From Pythium myriotylum (Eukaryota; Oomycota; Peronosporomycetes; Pythiales; Pythiaceae), in contig JALJCQ010000012.1 in assembly GCA_023091665.1 (NCBI GenBank), positions 1,736,001-1,800,000 on the forward strand: a DNA stretch of 64,000 bases, in the 5' to 3' direction. The position numbers were made by a program, and so were the translations under genes. Below, one piece after another: positions 40,501-50,289 of this stretch. Under the pieces are notes generated by a model. That model did no database searches. It was not told the DNA's origin and saw only the letters and a program-made list of their open reading frames with translations. Numbering within the stretch: the first letter of the stretch is position 1; the number at the start of each line of letters is the position of its first letter.

Positions 40501-41016
40501 CTCGTCGTTCACGGCAACGAGAACGTCTCCGACGTGAACTCGACCAGATCGCTCCACCGCGCCGCGCTCGCCCGTGGCGGGATCTGTCGTGAATCCCGCC
40601 ACGATGATATCGCCTCGAGCGTTGATTGAAAGCTGTATACAAAACGGACGTTGCGCGCACTCGATCTGCACAAAGCTGCGGTTGGCCGTGGTCGCGCCGT
40701 CGGCGGTGGCGACGCCGTTCTTGTTGGGCGTGAGCACGGCGGACGAGACCATCTTGCGAAGCGCCGAGTCTGTGCGAGACGCCGCGCCGTCGTTGTTGCT
40801 GGCGTGCTGGCGCTGGCTGAAGGCCGCCGTGGACGCGCGCAGGGTCTCGTCGAGCGCGTCCTCGTCGCTGTCGCTGCTGGCGTCGTCGTTGTTGTCTCGC
40901 GGCAGCGCGTGGGCGTCGGCCGACACGAGGAAGTCGTGCATGAGCTGCTTGGAGGACGGAGAAAGGGCCTCGTGGAGCAGACTCGCGCCCTGGCGGAAGG
41001 ACGCGGCGGCGTCCAT
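37573..41016 (-). CDS. Large PDZ-domain protein with possible TULIP-like lipid-binding module
   Basis: 1147 residues, single exon. The N-terminus is acidic and disordered. A PDZ domain at ~115-200 contains IQLSINARGDIIVAGF, GRVHVGDVLVAVNDEMDG and a closing strand LLTFRRV. A coiled-coil-like segment follows around residues 280-340 (EEQQ/KRW, KQRDSIRKRLEKM). The central ~350-560 region alternates amphipathic strands (LKLRCTNVKLATEGRLPSL, ELHVKLQSFSYYERR) and ends in a helix-strand (NRLLPSVVRQAAQNLF) reminiscent of TULIP/BPI lipid-binding folds; this is structural inference, not a recognised family. The remainder is unassigned. There is no signal peptide or membrane helix, so it is probably cytosolic. 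It shares a promoter region with THUMPD3. Confidence 0.75.
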   Translation of the reverse strand: MDAAASFRQGASLLHEALSPSSKQLMHDFLVSADAHALPRDNNDDASSDSDEDALDETLRASTAAFSQRQHASNNDGAASRTDSALRKMVSSAVLTPNKNGVATADGATTANRSFVQIECAQRPFCIQLSINARGDIIVAGFTTDPATGERGAVERSGRVHVGDVLVAVNDEMDGLSGSVDAAVNILVHATLPALLTFRRVPVVKNTLGEYTREQIAQNLELYDTRLCQIHGVQNAASMIKAFIDVSDDQKSMTPLLHYVQRMEQFLYPTNVYRGDAQRRLEELQIWMDRVHQYGEKQTKEQQKRWNANKSSNFKRIELISKQRDSIRKRLEKMRASPELLHPENRVMWQDFIELRHLGSQLAQSVENAKRDHYLPTFEGYELRFGSDGVYVGLGDLWLVSFNAKFSVETRSRAPHVMFHLTTPSTTGLKLRCTNVKLATEGRLPSLQCDELNIEAQLVAAVPFVYDEVHGWNVPQDELHVKLQSFSYYERRSTSTKRGADHDTVIKLFINRLLPSVVRQAAQNLFCVELGPLLETRNAHLVLSGEVKVDGRPLELYDAPLNTTRTGANSADAEMSDEVRSLMVLSEEEGDALCRIFKSVETGFKKRGFVTSEHSNLSLRVIAHYFDQFKQFPHIRVLLGELWNQSLQLLLTGTPASSDAAESFSSTFIANMEQLQQYPVDVSLTFSEVTWRLDLCEASATYYTVMQRILRHRMNSVSVGLSNMEELKDGSYFENKLTALDELYDKITRVLSYVTTNVDDLGVVIRGGIPAGFGSNMVFEAHNLACKGPCTGSFSIPLTDLSNLRLPDKSQEGDAFTALLHERNALVFSKFFVDLSDSDETGGQSDLLDRDGRVKELPRDRLSVSVKNTTARVLFEIPSDLSTLTPGSTFTPFSFTLAAEVDEPPKLKFETGEFAKCHYKAELIRISGSMWRLLKRTAARASESEDTPTSSTPSDDDSVWTDYLDSPFFNLRLHFLTSCQVTRDHIFWSLKSASLTHPNVARVRHRVSLVELLQDIGMASLVDNHAKNSERLRKRRQDAQFRRALLQKLGNNRSVDGLQTIGQASLNLSALSVPGTPFSRQSAGGVQDDDGFEPLSDDYVPSADEASGVSDNNARSDREDTEVVEEEDAAPSLPRAPLPASASVVFF

Positions 41017-41243
41017 TGCGCGACGAGCTCAGTTGGCGGAATAGACACCGGACCTGAGTTGGCCAGATCTCACGGCGGGGTGACTTTCTACGTCACGGCG
41101 TCAACTGCACGGAGCTTTTCGATGCACAGGAGGGATGACATGGCGTGGGTCAACCGGAAAAGTTCGACCAACTGGGTGCCAAAATGTGGTCCACACTGTA
41201 TTATCGGTTTGGACGGGGAGATCAGGCAACCAACAGCCAGGGA

Positions 41244-42784
41244 ATGATGACCAAGAAGAGGAGAGTCATGTCGCCCACGGCCGACGACGCGGCCGAGGCT
41301 GTGGCGCCCACGGGCAGCTCCGCGTTGGGCTCTCACGCGAAGGACCGACCTACGTACCTGCTGCTCGTGTTGCGCGGTCTGGAGTTTCTTGTCGTCCAAG
41401 AAATCCGCGAGAATCTGCAGGTGAGCTACCAGCCGATGAGCAGCTCATCACTATTACGGCGATGCTGACGTGCACAATTGCCAGGTGGACTATCTGGAGG
41501 TGATTAGCGTGGAGAAGGACGACAAGTTCCCGAACAACCAGTACTTCCAAGGCGAAGCGGCCGTTGGGCGCATCTTGTTGCAGACGACGTCGTCGGTTCA
41601 AGAGGTGAAGGCGCTCAAGTCCGTGCAGGTGAGACGATCGGAAGCGGAGACTAATATTGCTTTACTTGACATCGACTGCGCGTGGTTGGATCGATCGTAA
41701 CAGGCTGTACTCGCGTTTCTTGCCAGGAGCAATGAGATCGTCACGAATGACGAGTCCGGTGTCAAGCAAGTCGCGGTTAGACACTGTACCTTTATCTCCT
41801 TCTGACTGCGTTTCTCTGACTAAAGCACACACGATTCCCGTCTCGTAGAAACTAACCATGGAAGCCAACTGGGAGCCAGCGATGGAGTTGTGGAAGGAGC
41901 ACATGCGAGCGATCCGACCAGGGCGATTCAATGAGGATGAGGTCCCACGATTTCGTGGTTCGTGCGTCCGTGATGGGCGTCACGCATACAAGTCGGTTGC
42001 GATTGCAGGAGAGATTGGTGGTGATATCGACACTCAATTTAAGTGGCGCGTTGATCTCTCGCACTTCGATCTTGAAGTGGTTTGCATCCTGCTCTACCAT
42101 CACATGGTAGTGGGCATCTCACTGGCGGACCCCGAGAAAATCCAATATCGGAATCGAATGGCTCCAGAAGACCGAAGTATTAACATGGCAGACTCCAAAT
42201 ACGTATCAACATTGCGACCAAGCACCACGTTCCTCATGCTGAAGCTAGCCGAGTACGAAGTCGGAGACGTGCTACTGGACTCGATGTGTGGAGTCGGTAC
42301 CATCCCGATTTGCTGTGCTGGGTTCACCAACAACCAGATTTTTTCTCTCGGCGGTGAGTTGGACACTCTTCCAGTGGAGAAAGCAGGTCAGAACGTTGCT
42401 TCCCGGCCGCGGAACGTCGACATTCTTCAATGGGACTCGACGGTGCTTCCGTTGCGGAGTGAGAGCGTGGACAAAGTCATCATCGACCTGCCGTTTGGCG
42501 TGAACTGTGGAACTGCACGTCAGCTGAGCAAGGTGAGACTCTGTGGTTGATAGGTGGATCTTACGCTCGACTGACTGGTCGACATGGTGCGATCGTAGAG
42601 CTATCCGAAAATCATGAAAGAGCTCTACCGCGTCATGCGTCCGAAAGGCCGCGCCGTGCTTCTGACCTCGCTCAAGAAGACTTTCAACCACTCGGTGACG
42701 CTCGTGCCGTGGACTGTCGTGGCTTCGTACGATGTCAACATCGGCGGCTTGCTCGGCGGCATCTACGTCATTGACAAGTCATAG
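41244..42784 (+). CDS. THUMPD3: THUMP-domain tRNA (guanine-N2) methyltransferase, THUMPD3/Trm14-like
   Basis: Exons 41244-41420, 41485-41628, 41704-41775, 41849-42532 and 42599-42784 give 420 residues; all introns are GT-AG and phase 0. The ATG pair at 41244 (MMTKKRRVMSP) was preferred; an in-frame ATG at 41184 adds 20 residues. The N-terminal part resembles a THUMP domain (YLLLVLRGLEFLVVQEIRENL). The Rossmann methyltransferase has RPSTTFLMLKLAE, the SAM motif DSMCGVGTIPI (~275), and the catalytic-loop motif DLPFG (~343), as in THUMPD3. The family makes m2G in tRNA (position 6 and others), in animals with TRMT112. Divergent from the PDZ gene; the FANCA-like gene begins 84 bp downstream. Confidence 0.9.
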
Positions 42785-42868
42785 AAACGAATGGATACAT
42801 TTACCCCGATATAGCGACATGACTTAGATCAGTGACATGGCACTAATACCGTTTCCCGCCATTCCCAG

Positions 42869-45800
42869 ATGCCAATGGAGCCACCGGCCATTCGGCGCAA
42901 GCGAGCGCGGCCCGTGGGGCTCCCGGGTCGCTCCCAACTGCGCGAAGACGTCGTGGCGCTCATCCGAAGCACGAGGGCGCCGCTAGAGGCGCAGAGACGG
43001 GGCGTCGAGGAGGCCTACGACGCGGCGTGGCGGGCTTTCTGCCAGTGCCGCCGGACCGAGGACCGGGAGCACGTCGACGATGCAGCGCGCAGGAGACTCG
43101 CTTCCACGCTGCGAGAGCTCTCCAATGCCATGGCTGAAGGCGGTTTGGCGACGAGAGAGACGGTGGTGCGGAGGCTCGCGCGGTCGGTTGTCGTCTCACG
43201 AGGCAACGTCCGTCTGCAACGATTGGCGTTGGAGTGGACGTGGTTGGGCCATTCGAGCAGCGAGTCGCCCCGCCTGTGGCGACTGGATGAGGTCGTTCAG
43301 ACGATCGCATTGGACACGGCAGGAACGAGCGAGTCCGAATCTCCATCGCACGCGAGTGAGTGGTTGCGGGTGGCGATCTGCTCGTTGAGGGAGTCGTCAA
43401 CCGCCCGACACGACGAGGAACCAGGGCTCTCCTTTGGGAACGCGACCTGTCGACAGGTTGTCAGCTTCCTCGTCCAAGTGGCTTTCGTGGACCATAGCGG
43501 CGAGAGCTATGGTGATATCATCGAACCATCACCCTTCCTTCTCTCTGCACTGGCCCTTGACGCGCTCATCACACTTGTCAGCGACGTTCTTCACAACCTC
43601 AAACACTTCGAGCTTGTGTGCGAAGTCATCGCAGCTGCCATCCGCCGATACCAGCACTTTGAGGACGTTGCTGCTACATTACGACGCTTTCTCCGTCTCA
43701 TATCGAAACGCTTTCTTGATGCTATAGTTTCAGGAGTTGGTCCTGAACATTCGATCCAAACCGAAGAGGATAGCGCCGTATCCAGCGCGATTCTTGCCCT
43801 CATCCAATCGAGCATTTCTCCGATCGAACTTGCGATGTTATTTCGTCAAGTATGGGAGGACATAAGGCCGACCGAAGAGGACGATCCATTTGAGCGACTC
43901 GGAGGATTAATTGCTGAGTGCGCACAACGAGACCAAGCATTCCAAGCTCACGCTTTAGCGACTGCTCACGACCTGGCACACGACGCCATCTCTGATTCAA
44001 ATGCAGTCGCGTTGCGTCACAGTCTTGAGCTGGCGGCTGCCGCCACTACCGAGCCGATTGATGATCATGGAAATCAGCTTGGTACGGGCTACCTCAATTG
44101 GTTCAAGGGCCATTTTGGCGTTCCAGATTCGTTTGCGTTGTCATCTTCTCCCGACAACTCTCGACTGTCGATATCCAGCATTACTGCAGAGGGCACACCA
44201 TCCCAAATATGTCTTCGTGCACTTGTCTCTGCATCCTCAAGCAGTGGGTCGACTACCAGCACGTCAGGCCTCTCAAATTGCGGCTTAGTATCCACAAAGC
44301 GTCACGTACAGTTTATTTGTGCATTTCTCTTGGAGTTTGATCGGAGTCACTCCCCGCGGTGGAAAGCGCACCACATTCTCGCTCATCTCAGTGCACTCAA
44401 AACCCATCAAGCAGCCTCGGGTTCTGCTTTAGCGGGGCTTCTAACAGATTTCAGCGCGCAGATGCGTGCCCTCCACGCAAAATTGCACTCAAAAGAGCAA
44501 GAAGTAATTGCTCGAGAACGGCATCGGCGATTATCTTCCATGAGCGCAATCAAGTCAGCATCAGGATCGTTCGCTCCTCCAACGCAATTCATACCAGGAG
44601 TGTCACAATACTCTGCGGCAACACATTCGCTCGTGGAAGAGCTGCTAGAGCTGCACTTCAAGGATGCCAGTGCGGTGATGTCGAAAGTGAACCAATTGAA
44701 GATGTTTAATGGTCCGGTTTGGAAGCGGGAAGTGTTGCCGTGCTGTTTAGATATCGAGTACTGGCAACGTCCAGCCTTACCGAGTCAAGGTGATGCACAT
44801 GATCATTGCGAAGTGGGTCGCCTTCCGTGTGTGGTGGGGTTGGTCCAGACGCTGGCGAAGCACCACGTGGTGGGGAACGACCTATATGGCGAGTTCCTCG
44901 AGCGGGTGGAGAGGTTAATTCTGTCCATCCGGCCCCAGAGTGGGCCATCACAACCAAAAGAACAATCAGTGTGTCCCCCGAGTGGTCGTCTCCTAGTGCT
45001 TCTTGAACAAGCCATCGACGTAAACTTGAAAGTGCTGATGACCGAAGGCGAGACCCATGTACAACTCCTTCAATCCGTTGACTCAGTTGGGCACGCTTTT
45101 ATTGCTGCTTTCGATGGTTTGCTTCACCTTCAAGGTGACAACCAATCGAGCCAGATTCGCTCCGTTCACGCCTTGATTGTTGGGAGGTATGTCCAGGAGG
45201 TATCAGCCGCTACCATATCTCTTGATCGTGTTGTTGAGTTCCACTTGAAACTATGGACGGCCTTGCTCTCAAGTGTGACACACGAGGATGCAAGTCCTCA
45301 ACAGCGGCTACAATCGATGGAAGCATACTGCCGATTTGCGGCAGAGATTCTCAACACAGCTGTCGGTTCACTTGACGATCTTGTTACGACGACACTCTAT
45401 GGGGTTTTGCTTGGCCTACTTGCATCAGTGTCCGCCAGCGAAACTCTTGCAAGATCTTCCTCGTTGCAGTTTTGCGCGAAACTTGCTCTCAGTTCTGGAT
45501 GTGACAGCGCAGATCATCTTGTAAAGCCACTTAGACTGGCTTGTTCATATCTCACAGGGCTTCTTGTCGGCTTCTCAAAAAGCTGCTCTAGTGGCGCCCC
45601 TCAGCTGGTGTTCCAGTCGTTACTTACTCCTCAACTGCGGGATTGTCTCGTCTGGGTGAGCCACCATTCACGATTCTGGTGGAAGTCTGCGATGAGGGTT
45701 AATCCCGAGATATCAAGGACATGGAAAGAGTCTAATTGGTGGTCTTTCGTCGGACAAGCCATTCACGACGTGTATGAAGGCTACGGTTGGTTTCGTTTGA

Positions 45801-47413
45801 CATTCTCACCAGGGGTGTTAGCGTCAAAAGACCGCTGGCAGGTATTTCTTGCAATGGAGTTCACGTGCTGCGCCATCGACATCCTGGACAATGACGCTGA
45901 TTTGGAAATCGTTGATTTTATCAACCGTCAGCGAGAGCAACTAGATATGCTTCTCTTGCAAAGCGCCAACGGACAGTCGGCTGGTGTGCGCGTGACTGAT
46001 ATCTGCATATGGATTGCGCAAGCAGTTCTCGAGTTGGCAGCCTCTTCAAGTTGTAGCAATTCTGCCTTGGATGTGTTCGTCTTGCTACTGAAGGATACGT
46101 GGGTGATACGTGATTCAGCTCAGCCAAACTCCCCAAGTGATGCGCTGGGCTTCTCGATAGAACTAGCGATTCAGCTGTGCCAAAAATCCTCGAAACCTCA
46201 CAAGCGTATCATTCAATACGCCATTCGATGTGTCAAGGCCATATTAGACGGTCTTACCTACACGAATTCATCTATCGACGTTCAGCCAGCTATCATCCGT
46301 CAGTTCCTCAACCTCGTAGGACTTGCAATCCCCCCACAAGAGTCGTTGTTCGAATGGACGAGCGTGCTCTGGTGTATTGTTGGGAAGCTAGCACAGACCG
46401 GTGATCTCTATTCGACTATGTCCGAAATCCCGAGCTCTGTTTTTGCACGTTGGGCATACGACTTCCCTCGTTTATGCCGTCTACTCAAACCCAAGAAGAA
46501 CGGTAAAGGTACCCAATTTACAAGTCCATCGCTCTTGCAAGCTGTACAGCGTTGTTTTGAATTTTACCGGACGCTCAATATTTGTGGCTTGGGTCCACCT
46601 CCCTCGTTATCGTTGCTGGGGGTATCGGCGTCGCAATACGTGCCGACATCAGCAGATGATGATAGTCTCGGACTTCACGTTCGGGCTATCGAGTGGTTGG
46701 TTGCAAGCAATTTATTGCCCATCCAGCCCCTCGCCAATATTATAGACGGACTTCCGCTTTTGGACTTCGAGACCTCCCTCACATTCCATGATGATGCCAG
46801 TCGAGTGCTGTCAGCGTTACTTGAAGATGTGTCGATTGGTCGTCCCGAAGATGTTGCTGCAGAGTTAACAGAGATATGTCAGGCGTGTTGGTTGATGAAT
46901 GTCTCAACTCCCCACGGAAGTTGGAGTAACTTCAAGTATCAGCTGATCCTTGTGCACATGGTGGCCGAATTGACCTCTCGGCATGCATCCGTCGGACGCT
47001 TTCTGCTTCGATCGTCCAGTGAACTCCTGAACAACCCCCAGCGCAGCCTGTTCCTTACTCTGGTTCTCGCCACCAGCAGCGAAATAGAGAAACTTGATGA
47101 TTTACTCCGATTAAACGGATCACTGTGGGTGAACACGTTCGCCGAAGTCGCGTGCTCGTTGATGGAGATAGAGAAGAAATTAGATGATACTCAAGGTGGG
47201 CCACTTCCTGGACTACTTCAGCACACGGTCGCATTCGAGAACCTACTCAACTCGGTGCTGTCACGCGTACTCAAGTTCGCTGCAGCGAAACAGATCGATC
47301 TTCTCGATGCGGCAGTAATCGGCCGCGTGGAGAAACTTTTCCCAGCTCTACGTGACGTACTCGCACAGGTCCCTGTGCTCAACCTCGCAAGCGCAGCACT
47401 GGAGGACTGGTGA
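42869..47413 (+). CDS. FANCA: Fanconi anaemia group A (FANCA)-like protein
   Basis: 1514 residues, single exon, mostly alpha-helical without a known catalytic motif; human FANCA is 1455. Local similarity I recognise from the family: the segment with YLNWFKGHFG followed by a VQFICAFLLEF-type helix and the HHILAHLSAL stretch matches the FANCA region around its DWFKASFG motif. The following FNGPVWKREVLPCCL fits the FRRPYYVSHFLPALL position. FANCA is a scaffold of the Fanconi core ubiquitin-ligase complex that licenses FANCD2-FANCI at interstrand crosslinks. The N-terminus is basic (IRRKRARPVG), as for nuclear import. Assignment rests on remembered motifs and length and is not certain; a generic HEAT-like protein is the alternative. 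Confidence 0.7.
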   Translation: MPMEPPAIRRKRARPVGLPGRSQLREDVVALIRSTRAPLEAQRRGVEEAYDAAWRAFCQCRRTEDREHVDDAARRRLASTLRELSNAMAEGGLATRETVVRRLARSVVVSRGNVRLQRLALEWTWLGHSSSESPRLWRLDEVVQTIALDTAGTSESESPSHASEWLRVAICSLRESSTARHDEEPGLSFGNATCRQVVSFLVQVAFVDHSGESYGDIIEPSPFLLSALALDALITLVSDVLHNLKHFELVCEVIAAAIRRYQHFEDVAATLRRFLRLISKRFLDAIVSGVGPEHSIQTEEDSAVSSAILALIQSSISPIELAMLFRQVWEDIRPTEEDDPFERLGGLIAECAQRDQAFQAHALATAHDLAHDAISDSNAVALRHSLELAAAATTEPIDDHGNQLGTGYLNWFKGHFGVPDSFALSSSPDNSRLSISSITAEGTPSQICLRALVSASSSSGSTTSTSGLSNCGLVSTKRHVQFICAFLLEFDRSHSPRWKAHHILAHLSALKTHQAASGSALAGLLTDFSAQMRALHAKLHSKEQEVIARERHRRLSSMSAIKSASGSFAPPTQFIPGVSQYSAATHSLVEELLELHFKDASAVMSKVNQLKMFNGPVWKREVLPCCLDIEYWQRPALPSQGDAHDHCEVGRLPCVVGLVQTLAKHHVVGNDLYGEFLERVERLILSIRPQSGPSQPKEQSVCPPSGRLLVLLEQAIDVNLKVLMTEGETHVQLLQSVDSVGHAFIAAFDGLLHLQGDNQSSQIRSVHALIVGRYVQEVSAATISLDRVVEFHLKLWTALLSSVTHEDASPQQRLQSMEAYCRFAAEILNTAVGSLDDLVTTTLYGVLLGLLASVSASETLARSSSLQFCAKLALSSGCDSADHLVKPLRLACSYLTGLLVGFSKSCSSGAPQLVFQSLLTPQLRDCLVWVSHHSRFWWKSAMRVNPEISRTWKESNWWSFVGQAIHDVYEGYGWFRLTFSPGVLASKDRWQVFLAMEFTCCAIDILDNDADLEIVDFINRQREQLDMLLLQSANGQSAGVRVTDICIWIAQAVLELAASSSCSNSALDVFVLLLKDTWVIRDSAQPNSPSDALGFSIELAIQLCQKSSKPHKRIIQYAIRCVKAILDGLTYTNSSIDVQPAIIRQFLNLVGLAIPPQESLFEWTSVLWCIVGKLAQTGDLYSTMSEIPSSVFARWAYDFPRLCRLLKPKKNGKGTQFTSPSLLQAVQRCFEFYRTLNICGLGPPPSLSLLGVSASQYVPTSADDDSLGLHVRAIEWLVASNLLPIQPLANIIDGLPLLDFETSLTFHDDASRVLSALLEDVSIGRPEDVAAELTEICQACWLMNVSTPHGSWSNFKYQLILVHMVAELTSRHASVGRFLLRSSSELLNNPQRSLFLTLVLATSSEIEKLDDLLRLNGSLWVNTFAEVACSLMEIEKKLDDTQGGPLPGLLQHTVAFENLLNSVLSRVLKFAAAKQIDLLDAAVIGRVEKLFPALRDVLAQVPVLNLASAALEDW

Positions 47414-47444
47414 TCGCTTTATTTGCAACGATGTTTAGTGGTTG

Positions 47445-48403
47445 TCAAAGCATGCAACATTTTGATTCAACCCCGGACAACTTAGCTGTTGCTGCACTCG
47501 ATCCAGTCGTCGAAGATCGTCGATTCACGAGCGAGAACCGTCGAAGTGAGTGTTGAGATATCCGACGCGACCTAGGGTTCTGCTGCGGTGAGGATTGATG
47601 TTGTTCAGGAGTCTCCTGTCGCAGAGTACTCTCATGAATCGGATCATGCGCCTGCTCTGGTCGGACAACGGACGTGTTTCGCCGAAGCCGTCGACCCGCG
47701 TCCTTAAACTCGTCTTTGAAGTTCAACGGCAGCACAGGAAGCACTTCGAGCGCCCACTTCCAGTACAGAGTCTCTTCGTTTCCCGTCGGAGGAAGCATCA
47801 ACTTTATGTCCGACATGCACACGGGACACGCTCTAGCAAGAGTGGGGAAAACAAAGTTAATTGAGATCACCTTGCGGAACCAGAACAACCAGAAGCGACT
47901 TACGTCCAAGACGAAGCGTTTGTAGGCTCGCAGGTTATGTCGTTGAGGAAGAGGCACCTATCGCAGACGCAGCGGTGCTGACAAGGGAAGAATACGAGCC
48001 TCGGTGGAGCGGTCTCGCACAGTGCACAAAGAGTTGTGGATAAGAACGAGCCGTCACTTTGCCGTGCATACTTCTTCAGCTCATTGAAATCCTTGACGAG
48101 ATTGGCGTAGTTTTTGGTCATGCGTTTTGCCACTGGCTTCATCGGCTGAAGCGGAGATGGCGAAGAGCGCCGTCGCAGCGGGGATGGCTTCTGAGATGGA
48201 ATTGATTCGAGTGTCGGAAGTGATTGGCGCTTGGCGTCTTTTCGCCCTGCAGTTGAAGACTTGCTCTTGTGTGCCGATTGGGCGCTCGTCGCCGACGAGC
48301 GATCGTCCGATTCGGTGGTGGTGCTGTTCTCGCTGACACCATATTTACTCGCCGATTGGGCGCGCTGTCTGCTTGCGCTGTAAGGTACTGCCAGACCAGA
48401 CAT
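47445..48403 (-). CDS. RING-type zinc-finger protein with C-terminal CaaX-like box
   Basis: Exons 48403-47904 and 47832-47445 (71-nt intron, phase 2) give 295 residues. The intron splits the RING finger: CALC and FFPCQHRCVCDRC come from exon 1, and ACPVCMSDI from exon 2. The C-terminal-type RING (residues ~126-180) resembles MAPL/RNF-like E3 ligases that recruit E2 enzymes. Residues 1-~110 are Ser/Arg-rich and disordered. The protein ends SKCCML; the last four residues (CCML) fit a CaaX prenylation signal (X = Leu favours geranylgeranylation), suggesting membrane anchoring. The long linker after the RING is polar, with RRISQHSLRRFS-type phosphosites. It is convergent with the FANCA-like gene (31 bp). 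Confidence 0.85.
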
Positions 48404-48996
48404 TGCCGTGTGCTCGATAAAGCACAAGTGGTCGAGGTGACTCACTCGCAAGTGGGCAGACGAGTAAGAGAAGAGGACGTGGCTTGTGGCGAGTTGCACC
48501 TGGCACTAGACCACCATGTGACGCCAAGTCAAACGCTGAGACTAAGAGGTCCCGCTGTCCAGCCTAGCAGCTGCAAAGACAAGTGGCCACTCACACATGG
48601 GGATCGCATCTGGTCAGGGTCGACAAGAGAATATAATAATAATACTCCACCACGAAACGGTCCCCGAGTTCTCTTGGCGGGAGGATCCTCTTCCCACCGC
48701 CAAAAGACTTTCGTTGAGAGGGAATTCACCCGTAGAATCAAAACAAACGAACCGGTCTCTGGGAATAGCATCTCCACCCAACAACCTACAGTAGCGTGGT
48801 CTTAGCCCTCGTGGCCGAACAGTTCGTTAGCTCGGTGAAGTTTATTGTGTAGCCATGTCCCACTTGACTTGACATACTTATCTACGTTATATTGTGTTCC
48901 TCAGAATCAGTTGAGACCTGACTCCTTCCTGAGCGGATTTTGGTTGATTGGCCCCGTGAAGAGCTCCAAAGCATCGAAGCGACCAACGACGCCGCC
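48404..48996. other. Divergent promoter region
   Basis: 593 bp between the RING gene (-) and the FKBP gene (+). Contains a short AAT-rich run near 48632-48646. Nothing coding is supported. Confidence 0.6.
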
Positions 48997-50289
48997 ATGG
49001 TGTTGATGCGACGGAAGGACAAGCGCCGCGGCAACGAGGCCGACGAGATTGTCGTGGCGAGCGACTCGTCGATCGTCGCGAACAAGGGCGTGCGCTCGCT
49101 GCAGAGCGCGCGCACGGGCCGCTTCGCCGCCGACATGCGCGTCCAGATTGGCGGCTACGGACGCGCCGACAAGACCTGGGGCGTGGACCACCCGTGGCAC
49201 AAGACCCGCGAGGACATCCTCGAAGAACTGACGTCTCGAGACCACATGGAGGAAGGCCATCGCGTGAAAGAAGAGGAGAAGAAAACAGGCCAGGGACTCA
49301 GTCGCGCGGCGCTGAAGAAGAAGAAGGCCAAAATGAAGAAGGGCGGACTGGCCGGATCGTCGGCTGGAAGCGAGATCGGATCGGAGGCAGTATCGATGAC
49401 CGAGAGCAGGTTGTCGAGCGGCGAGGGAGCGGCCGTGACGGAGCAGAAGGCGGACCGCGGCGTAGCGCCAAAGGAACTGCAGCGTGAGGCAACTGAGAAG
49501 GAGAGCGATAGAGATGCGCCAGTTCAAGAAAGCGTGGGCGAACAATCCGTGACTGAGGGCGAAGGCAAGAACAAAAAGCGGAAGCGCGTGAATCGCAACA
49601 AGAAGAAGAAGGAGAAAGCCCAGAGTGTCGCCGATAGTGATGAGAGCGATTTGGACGAGAGTGTCGAGGTCGCGGCCAAGGCCAAGAAACAAAAAGCTGC
49701 TGCTGACGATGCACAGCCCGCTCAAGTTGTGGCGTCGGATGTAGATAAAAAGCGCAAGCAAGAGGACTCGGCAAAGCGAGAAGCTATTGCGAAGCAGTAC
49801 GAGACTGCGATGGGCCAGGAGTTTACGACTGCGAGTGGTTTGACCATTCGTGATATTCGGGTTGGCTCCGGCCGCGTTCCAGCCATCGGCGATATGATCA
49901 CAGTGCGATACCGAGGTCGCATCGGTGACAAGAACGGTATCGTGTTTGGAAAGGGCATCCTGCCGACAACGTACGGCACTGGCTCGGTTATCGCAGGGTG
50001 GGAAGAGTGTATGGGCACGATGCGAGCCGGAGGCGTTCGCCACCTCACCGTTCCGCCAGAACTCGGCTACGGTGGTGTCGCCAAGGGCACCAAGATCCCG
50101 GCAAACTCGACGCTCTTTTTCGAGATCGAGTTCATCCGCTTGGGCAAGCGGAAGCGCGATGCGGTCGCCAAGGACGAGGTCCCGCTGCCGAGCTCGTTCC
50201 AACGCAAGAAAACCCCAACAGCGTCAGCGTCCAAAATTACAGCCAAGAAAGGGAAGGGCAAGGCCCGACGCCGCAAGTACAGCATCTAG
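48997..50289 (+). CDS. Nuclear FKBP-type peptidyl-prolyl isomerase
   Basis: 430 residues from the ATG at 48997, in a strong context (gccgccATGG); the open frame upstream to 48940 begins at a TTG and was discarded. The C-terminal PPIase domain (~276-385) has ITVRYRGRIGDKNG, VFGKGILP, VIAGWEECMGTMRAGGVRHL, PPELGYG and NSTLFFEIEFI, matching FKBP12-type active-site residues. Between it and the N-terminus lie acidic/basic Lys-rich tracts (KNKKRKRVNRNKKKKEK) typical of nucleolar FKBPs such as FKBP39/46. The N-terminal ~100 residues hold a conserved-looking segment (VQIGGYGRADKTW, DHPWHKTREDILEEL) I cannot assign. The C-terminus is very basic. Likely a nucleolar or chromatin chaperone-isomerase. Confidence 0.92.
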   Translation: MVLMRRKDKRRGNEADEIVVASDSSIVANKGVRSLQSARTGRFAADMRVQIGGYGRADKTWGVDHPWHKTREDILEELTSRDHMEEGHRVKEEEKKTGQGLSRAALKKKKAKMKKGGLAGSSAGSEIGSEAVSMTESRLSSGEGAAVTEQKADRGVAPKELQREATEKESDRDAPVQESVGEQSVTEGEGKNKKRKRVNRNKKKKEKAQSVADSDESDLDESVEVAAKAKKQKAAADDAQPAQVVASDVDKKRKQEDSAKREAIAKQYETAMGQEFTTASGLTIRDIRVGSGRVPAIGDMITVRYRGRIGDKNGIVFGKGILPTTYGTGSVIAGWEECMGTMRAGGVRHLTVPPELGYGGVAKGTKIPANSTLFFEIEFIRLGKRKRDAVAKDEVPLPSSFQRKKTPTASASKITAKKGKGKARRRKYSI

